The translations under genes were made by a program, and so were the position numbers. The notes under the pieces are model-generated. The model did not search any database. It was not told the DNA's origin and was given only the letters and a program-made list of their open reading frames with translations. From Euperipatoides rowelli (lineage: Eukaryota; Onychophora; Udeonychophora; Euonychophora; Peripatopsidae): 11,537 bases of DNA. Location: NCBI GenBank assembly GCA_003024985.2, contig PXIH01S0024733.1; one strand, written 5' to 3'. This document shows, piece by piece, positions 7,066 through 11,537 of the stretch (the first letter of the stretch is position 1; the number at the start of each line of letters is the position of its first letter).

Positions 7066-7290
7066 CTAAGTACATGTGATATGTGAGCCTGGTAGATTAT
7101 CTCTATGTTGATCGAGAAGTGAGTATCTGTACATAAGGCAGTAATCCGGCTCCCCTTTAAAGCTCGCTATTGTCCATCCATCAGCTGCCCCTGATGAAAA
7201 TCTATTCTTCAAAAGGTAAGTACCAACTATCAGCCTATCTAATATTAAAACAAAGACCCCTGACTTACAAAATACTGACTTACCAAGTAT
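7066..7290 (-). CDS. Unrecognised 74-codon open frame, possible exon
   Basis: An ATG-less frame on the minus strand is open from 7290 to TAG at 7066-7068. The upstream third is AT-rich and probably intronic. From about 7197 the composition becomes coding-like: GAADGWTIASFKGEPDYCLM, then YRYSLLDQHRDNLPGSHITC. A possible splice acceptor, ATTTTCATCAG, lies just before that part. Trp, Cys, Tyr, Gly and Pro are well represented, unlike translated AT-rich spacer. No family recognised. On the opposite strand the same island ends in a consensus splice donor at 7216, so a plus-strand exon is the alternative, but its frames are shorter. Confidence 0.3.
   Translation of the reverse strand: MLGKSVFCKSGVFVLILDRLIVGTYLLKNRFSSGAADGWTIASFKGEPDYCLMYRYSLLDQHRDNLPGSHITCT
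7213..7221 (+). other. Consensus splice donor on the plus strand
   Basis: AAG|GTAAGT at 7213-7221 matches the metazoan donor consensus at every position, and it closes a GC-richer island. The frames before it are short; ATG at 7194 gives only seven codons. It may close a leader exon or be chance. Confidence 0.25.
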
Positions 7291-7324
7291 TTATTTCTGC
7301 AGGAACAAGCTGAAATAAAAACAT

Positions 7325-7377
7325 TTTTTTTTTACCATAATTAAAAAAAAAAACATAAAAATTGAAAAAAAAAAACT
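7325..7377. repeat. T-run followed by A-runs
   Basis: A run of ten or more T, then two A-runs of about eleven bases. Complementary homopolymers could pair, but this is low-complexity sequence. Confidence 0.8.
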
Positions 7378-7433
7378 ATTTAACAGAATGTTCTGATAAA
7401 ATCGATAGGAAGCTTATAGAAGACCTGAACCGG

Positions 7434-7466
7434 ATTAATTAATTAATTAATTAATTAATTAATTAA
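7434..7466. repeat. ATTA microsatellite (about eight units)
   Basis: An uninterrupted ATTA/TTAA run of about 33 bp. The unit is self-complementary, so the whole run can fold on itself, and it consists of overlapping TTAA sites. Confidence 0.95.
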
Positions 7467-8159
7467 AACAATGGACTCTTCCTCAGTTCTGCTAAGAGAA
7501 ACAGACCTTACCAGGTCTATTGTACCCTGTAGCTCTAATGGAAAGATGTCAAACAGCAAAACAAATGAAACTATCTTTAATGATTATTGAAACAACGAAA
7601 ACTTAAGTAAACAGGACTTTGTAAAAAAAATGAGAAAAACTGACTAGTTAATATATATGAATTGATTTATTTAAAAATAGATAATTTTAATTTTTGAAGT
7701 GAAATAGTATTCATCTCTGTAATATTATAAACAATTATACAATAACATAAAACCACTCTCACAAATGCAGTAAACATTTATATAAAAAAATCATATTTAA
7801 TTAACTGAATTATAAATGAACAGTAATGAATATAGATAACATGAGAAATTATTTATCTATGAAATTTAAATGAATAAAAAATGTGATTTGAATTAAATTT
7901 TAGTGTATATAAAAATGAAAGTTTGTGTTAGCTTAGCCTTCTCTGATTTACAATAATGTACAATTTAAATACTTCCCCACTCCTTCAGTAAGTCCATCTC
8001 AGAATTGAAACTCCAGTGAAAGGTAAATTTTGATAAACACATGAAAAGTATCTTTATAAAAGGCAAAAAAAAAGTTCTGTAATAAGAAGAAAAGTTCTAA
8101 ACTTGAAAGCAAAGGAACAAAACTTAAAATGGAGATTTCTTTAGTAAAGAGGTTAATGT
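7467..8159. other. AT-rich non-coding stretch
   Basis: No gene seen. One small perfect hairpin, AGACCTTACCAGGTCT, lies near 7503-7518, and AAAAGTTCT occurs twice near 8070-8100. Confidence 0.4.
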
Positions 8160-8553
8160 TCAGCAATAGCAATAGTTGGGGATATTATGGTAGAGGGGTA
8201 ACTTTCTTTTGAGGTCTGCCATGGTCTTACCAAATTCTGCGGAAAGTATTACAGCAAGATCTTCAGCATTGTATAGAAGGTCGTGGCCTCAAGCTGTCGA
8301 AACATGACAAATCCTTTTGGTATGCTGGCCTGAGTTGTGTTAAGTTGGAAAACTGCAGCGGCAATGGGGTTGAACCTGATTGTTTAGCTTTGGCTATCTT
8401 CTGCTTAAACCGATTGATCTGTATAATGTTCAAAGAAAAGGCTATCCTTTTCTTTTGCTCATCTGACATTGCCTTAAGCTGATTCAAGGTCGCCTATGCA
8501 TGGCCCAGGTCGGCATATTCATTGGTCCAATGGCTCGCTGTTGCTGTGAATTT
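8160..8553 (-). pseudogene. Decayed coding region of unknown family, broken across frames
   Basis: Three minus-strand stretches can be read in order. One phase is open over 8497-8553 (ASHWTNEYADLGHA), meets TAG at 8494-8496, then continues over 8263-8493 with ATLNQLKAMSDEQKKRIAF and a basic helical stretch, INRFKQKIAKAKQ. A second phase near 8290-8320 reads GFVMFRQLEATTFYTM. A third, 8160-8288, reads AEDLAVILSAEFGKTMADLK, then RKLPLYHN, and stops at TGA. The peptides look protein-like and follow on from one another, as expected for a gene or transposon ORF broken by indels and a stop. A donor-like TTG|GTAAGA near 8235 could instead mean introns. No family recognised. The 74-aa frame at 8263-8487 begins at a TTG. 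Confidence 0.35.
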
Positions 8554-8736
8554 TCATTTAAGTTTTCTTATTCACTAACAGGATTTTTGCCAAGGCCAAG
8601 TGAGTATCAACCGCCAAGGAAGACTGGAATGTCTTCAGACTTCGGGAATGACTGGAAATTACAGCAGGCGCTTGATGCACATAACAAAATATATCGGTAT
8701 CCCCTCTATCTCGGAATCCTCTCTGCCTTTTTATAA
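8500..8736 (+). CDS. Unrecognised 78-aa open frame, doubtful
   Basis: ATG at 8500, stop at 8734-8736; the frame is open upstream to 8479. The second half contains SSDFGNDWKLQQALDAHNKI, with protein-like composition, while the first half is Cys/Phe-rich. An acceptor-like TTCTTATTCACTAACAG and a donor-like CCAA|GTGAGT lie 18 bp apart inside it. The minus strand is also open over 8561-8746 for 62 codons, so at most one strand is likely to be real. Given the decayed minus-strand reading next to it, this may be a shadow. No family recognised. Confidence 0.15.
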   Translation: MAQVGIFIGPMARCCCEFSFKFSYSLTGFLPRPSEYQPPRKTGMSSDFGNDWKLQQALDAHNKIYRYPLYLGILSAFL

Positions 8737-8749
8737 TATTTTGAATTCA

Positions 8750-8995
8750 TAAAGAATACTATTTTTGGCAAAAAGATTTCAATTTTAATTGGCTTTTTTT
8801 CAAACATCAAAGGAGAGTGCACCAATAACCACTCCAAAGAGAAAATGAAGCATAAATTAAGTAGTCACCTCCAATCATGATTAATTTCGGGGTAATTCCT
8901 GAAAAACCATACCATCCTGTGCTTGGAACGTATTGTTTAGCTCAAGGGGATAGTAGACAAGATTCATCACAAGATATTAAAATACAATTTTAAAT
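8750..8995. other. Non-coding stretch
   Basis: No gene or repeat that I can support, apart from the repeats that begin at 8996. Confidence 0.4.
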
Positions 8996-9009
8996 ATATC
9001 AGAGAAGGC
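8996..9009. repeat. First direct copy of a 14 bp repeat
   Basis: ATATCAGAGAAGGC recurs exactly at 9044-9057, 48 bp on, and inverted at 9121-9134. The latter two sit in the arms of the hairpin that follows. Confidence 0.85.
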
Positions 9010-9040
9010 ATTTGCATAATTGTTAGTACATAAATTTTAT

Positions 9041-9137
9041 AAAATATCAGAGAAGGCTGCAAAATAAATTAAAATTGTGAAAAGAGTAAAACTCTTGTCA
9101 CAGTTTTAATTTATTTTGGAGCCTTCTCTGATATTTT
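9041..9137. repeat. Long near-perfect hairpin, 40 bp arms
   Basis: Arm 9041-9080 pairs with 9098-9137 at 38 of 40 positions; one of the two exceptions is a G-T (G-U) pair. Inside, AAGAGT (9082-9087) pairs with ACTCTT (9091-9096), leaving a 3-nt loop. The whole 97 bp can form a single stem. No target duplication was identified. Likely origins are a small fold-back element or an inverted duplication; a transcript would give a long double-stranded RNA hairpin. Confidence 0.85.
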
Positions 9138-9170
9138 CCAAACTAAAAAGTGTTTTAGTTTGGAAAATAT
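9131..9170. repeat. Perfect 18 bp-arm hairpin overlapping the previous one
   Basis: ATATTTTCCAAACTAAAA (9131-9148) is the exact reverse complement of 9153-9170, with loop AGTG. It shares 9131-9137 with the right arm of the longer hairpin, so the two cannot both form completely. AAAAAGTGTTTT around the loop recurs at 9174-9185. Confidence 0.85.
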
Positions 9171-10240
9171 TGAAAAAGTGTTTTTATTGTTGTTACTCCG
9201 ATGAATGATCTCACAGGTGTCAGAAAAACTTCTTGCAGGCTTTATGATTGTCATAAACTGTCTGGTAGAGGATGGAGAATTTCCATAAAGTTTTATCTAG
9301 GGGAGCTAACTAGATGGGAGGAGCTAATTGTTTCCAAACAAACTCATGGGGTTGTGTGCTGATTATTAACAGCTATACAACAAAAATCTTTTTATTACTA
9401 TCTTTCTTAAGAATAAAGTATAGCCTCCTTTTAAAAACAAAAATAAACAATGTGGTTTGATTGTGACTTTACTGATTTATGTAATCTCTCAATCATTTAT
9501 ATTTATATGATTATTACAATTTTATTAAAAGATCGTCATTTATGGGAACAACAATTACATTATCTCATGTAAGGTACATATTTTAATTAATGATTCTTCT
9601 AAAAAAAACATACAGTATAGCATGTTTGAGCATTCAGTATAATGAATAAAAAAAAATAACAACAAAGAAATATTACCATAATAACCCTATGGTTTAACAA
9701 TTCTGTTAATATACAACTTTTATGACTTTAATAGACCTACGGTATAACAAACATGAATATTTTATATCTTCATTAAGAATTGACTTATACAATTACAACA
9801 AATTATAATCATAACAATTGGCAGGATTTATTCTTACAAAAAAAAATGTTTGAGATCAAAACCAACAATCAGTCAATACCATATTTTTCTCAATTATAAA
9901 TAACTAACATTTACAAACAAATATTAAGCCGACCTAGCCAATATTTATCTAATGAATACTATCAGTTAGTCGGACCCGAGTAAGATAAAAAGATAAAAAA
10001 AATTATTTATCATTTATATATAAAAAAACTAATATCTATTTTAGATTAACTATATGTAAGAAGGGAAGAAATAAGGAGGGGGTCCTATTGTATAAAAATC
10101 ATTCTGTGTTAAATGATTTAAAGGAAAAACTCTCATACAAATTCCAATATTGACTTCTAATACTGTAATTATTTGGCTATGGCTTTATGAATCGGATCTA
10201 GGACTAGGCTATATTTGTTATGACTTAAGAAAACTCTAGG
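9171..10240. other. Non-coding stretch with minor repeats
   Basis: No coding frame seen. It holds the perfect small hairpin TTTATGATTGTCATAAA (9241-9257) and GGAGCTAA repeated at 9302-9309 and 9320-9327. AATAGACCTACGGTATAACA (9730-9749) resembles AATAGACTACGGTACAAAAC in the spacer of the long-arm element (4198-4217). The remainder is AT-rich. Confidence 0.4.
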
Positions 10241-10296
10241 TNGGGATGCACCGATTACTCGGCAAATAATCATTAATCGGCCGAATCGGATCTTTG

Positions 10297-10308
10297 CCGA
10301 TTAATCGG
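10297..10308. repeat. hAT subterminal palindrome, copy 1
   Basis: CCGATTAATCGG is a perfect 12 bp palindrome, repeated 30 bp downstream. It is probably part of the transposase-binding region. Confidence 0.7.
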
Positions 10309-10325
10309 TAATCAGCATTTTTTTT

Positions 10326-10339
10326 GCCGATTAATCGGC
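10326..10339. repeat. hAT subterminal palindrome, copy 2
   Basis: GCCGATTAATCGGC is a perfect 14 bp palindrome, the second copy of the same motif. Confidence 0.7.
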
Positions 10340-11360
10340 TTTAAAAATAACCCATTTCTTGCTAAATTTAAGCCAGTTAATCTTGACCAACAGACATCAG
10401 ATTTTTCTGAATACTGAAAAAAGAATATTTTCTAAGTTTGACTGTCAATTTATTTTGATTAACACAGACACAAAAAATAAAAAAAGTACTTTATTTAAAT
10501 TTTTCATGTTTTTAAAACTATATAAAGAGGAAGAAAAGAAAATGTTTTTTTGTTATAAAAAGCACAGTCTATTTCTTGTATGTCCGTTCAAATTACCACC
10601 AGTACTAAATACTCATTCAATGTCAACTCGTAAAGCTGTAGCACTTAAATATTTTAAAGCCAACTTACTCAGAAGAGATAGTTGAACCCACATGTTTTAC
10701 CACCACAGAAATGGGCTATCACCTCTAGGCAGTAGTGACAAATTTAAATACTGATATAATTCTTTAGTGCTATACTAAATAAATTTTTTTTAGGATCACA
10801 TTTTTTGAGCTTACATGAGGTGGCATTTCTTCTATTCCTTAATTTTGAACACTGTCTTAACTACAAAAAGTCATAGTAAAGTCTAATATATCTTGATCTT
10901 TAGTAGAATGACAAAATATATCTTTGATGAAATATCACAAGAATCCACTCTTAACTCCATTTGGCATTACTTCAGAACTCCTACAGCCCATTCCTTTATT
11001 TTTATATCCCTTCTTAGAAAGGTCATCCCAAATCTAGGATTTTTAAAAAAAGTAGATTAGCACAAGCTTTTATTTTCTATGTTTAATGGAAAAATATTTT
11101 CTCGATGATTNAGTGTGGATTTTTGTTATCCACAGCATATGTTGCAAGAGTTTTTCACTGTTCTAGGTTCATTTCTAGCATATACCAATCCTGCAGGTCA
11201 AGGCAGATCAATAAAAAATGTTTAATGACATTTATGTCACCTATCTGAGGATAGGAATATATTTTTAAGGTTTTTAAAATGGTTTGGAAACCACCCCAAG
11301 ATGAATTTTCATGAAGAATCCATTAATATCCTTTAATTGAAATTTGTTAATATGTAGCCT
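10340..11360. other. Interior of the hAT element, no gene supported
   Basis: AT-rich, with one ambiguous base at 11111. Small hairpins TGACATTTATGTCA (about 11226-11239) and TGGTTTGGAAACCA (about 11280-11293) are present. No protein domain was recognised. Confidence 0.4.
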
Positions 11361-11537
11361 ACTGCAATGCAATTAATAAATTAGGGATTTTCATTGGGCT
11401 GCTGACTTTTAATGAAAAGTTGGCCGATTACTGAATGTAATTAACAAATTAGGGATTTTTCATTAGGTTGCTGACTTTTAATAAAAAGTTGGCCGATTAC
11501 TGCAATGTAATTAACAAATTAGGGATTTTTCATTGGG
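11361..11537. repeat. 69 bp tandem repeat, running off the right edge
   Basis: Copies begin at 11361, 11430 and 11499; the first two are exactly 69 bp and the third is cut by the edge. The first two are about 90% identical. Each contains TTAGGGATT, a fold-back ACTTTTAATGAAAAGT (or ACTTTTAATAAAAAGT), and GGCCGATTACTG, which recalls the CCGATTA motif at the hAT end. Confidence 0.9.

Larger units (their letters stand above)
10241..11537 (+). mobile_element. hAT-type DNA transposon, left end (right end beyond window)
   Basis: TNGGGATGCACCGATTA at 10241-10257 matches the terminal inverted repeat common in hAT elements (TAGGGATGCACCGAT); the N is expected to be A. Dense CCGAT/ATCGG motifs fill the next 100 bp, as in subterminal transposase-binding regions. 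The expected 8 bp target duplication would be 10233-10240, but its partner is not visible. No complementary terminus (ATCGGTGCATCCC) occurs before the right edge, so the element is at least 1.3 kb or truncated. No transposase motif was recognised; the 108-codon frame at 10359-10685 is low-complexity and does not resemble a BED finger or a hAT core. It may be a non-autonomous copy. Confidence 0.7.

Noticed and set aside
7190-7265. Box C/D snoRNA (TGATGA followed by CTGA)
   Set aside because: No terminal stem and no internal C'/D' pair; the two boxes are short enough to arise by chance.
10359-10685. Plus-strand open frame of 108 aa in the hAT element
   Set aside because: Phe/Lys-rich low-complexity peptide with no BED zinc finger or hAT catalytic motif. 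Chance is the simplest explanation, although a diverged fragment cannot be excluded.
1-11537. CRISPR array, tRNA or rRNA gene, or bacterial-type defence system
   Set aside because: No regularly spaced identical repeats with unique spacers, no cloverleaf with internal promoter boxes, no rRNA blocks, and the composition is that of animal nuclear DNA.

Overview
This window looks like AT-rich nuclear DNA from a metazoan, probably an invertebrate. I cannot name the clade. The signs are A+T at roughly 70% by eye, long homopolymer runs, GA, AAAT and ATTA microsatellites, degenerate minisatellites, hAT-type DNA transposon sequence, and no operon or Shine-Dalgarno structure. Three isolated N bases (6591, 10242, 11111) point to a draft assembly.

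Layout, left to right. Positions 1-195 hold the C-terminal end of a hAT-transposase-like protein that runs in from the left edge. Positions 196-3413 are non-coding, with two small TA-flanked palindromes (671-725, 733-776), a degenerate 30-37 bp minisatellite (957-1089), two nested palindromes, a degenerate ~50 bp tandem array (2765-2956) and a GA microsatellite. Positions 3418-4629 are one non-autonomous element with about 363 bp terminal inverted arms, flanked by TTAA on both sides. Positions 5150-8750 alternate AT-rich DNA with less AT-rich islands. The islands carry open frames, mostly on the minus strand and mostly without ATG, and several begin beside a plausible splice acceptor. They may be exons of an unrecognised minus-strand gene or the remains of a decayed gene or transposon; frameshifts and stops favour at least partial decay. 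Positions 8996-9170 contain a nearly perfect 40 bp-arm hairpin overlapped by a perfect 18 bp-arm hairpin. From 10241 to the right edge lies the left end of a hAT element, with a characteristic terminal sequence, palindromic subterminal repeats and, at the edge, a 69 bp tandem repeat.

How the parts work together: no pathway, operon or defence system can be read here. The main theme is mobile and palindromic DNA: hAT pieces at both ends, one long-arm TTAA-flanked element in the middle, and several fold-back sequences. The most useful items to follow up are the long-arm element, the overlapping hairpins and the cluster of minus-strand open frames. No function is assigned to the open frames.
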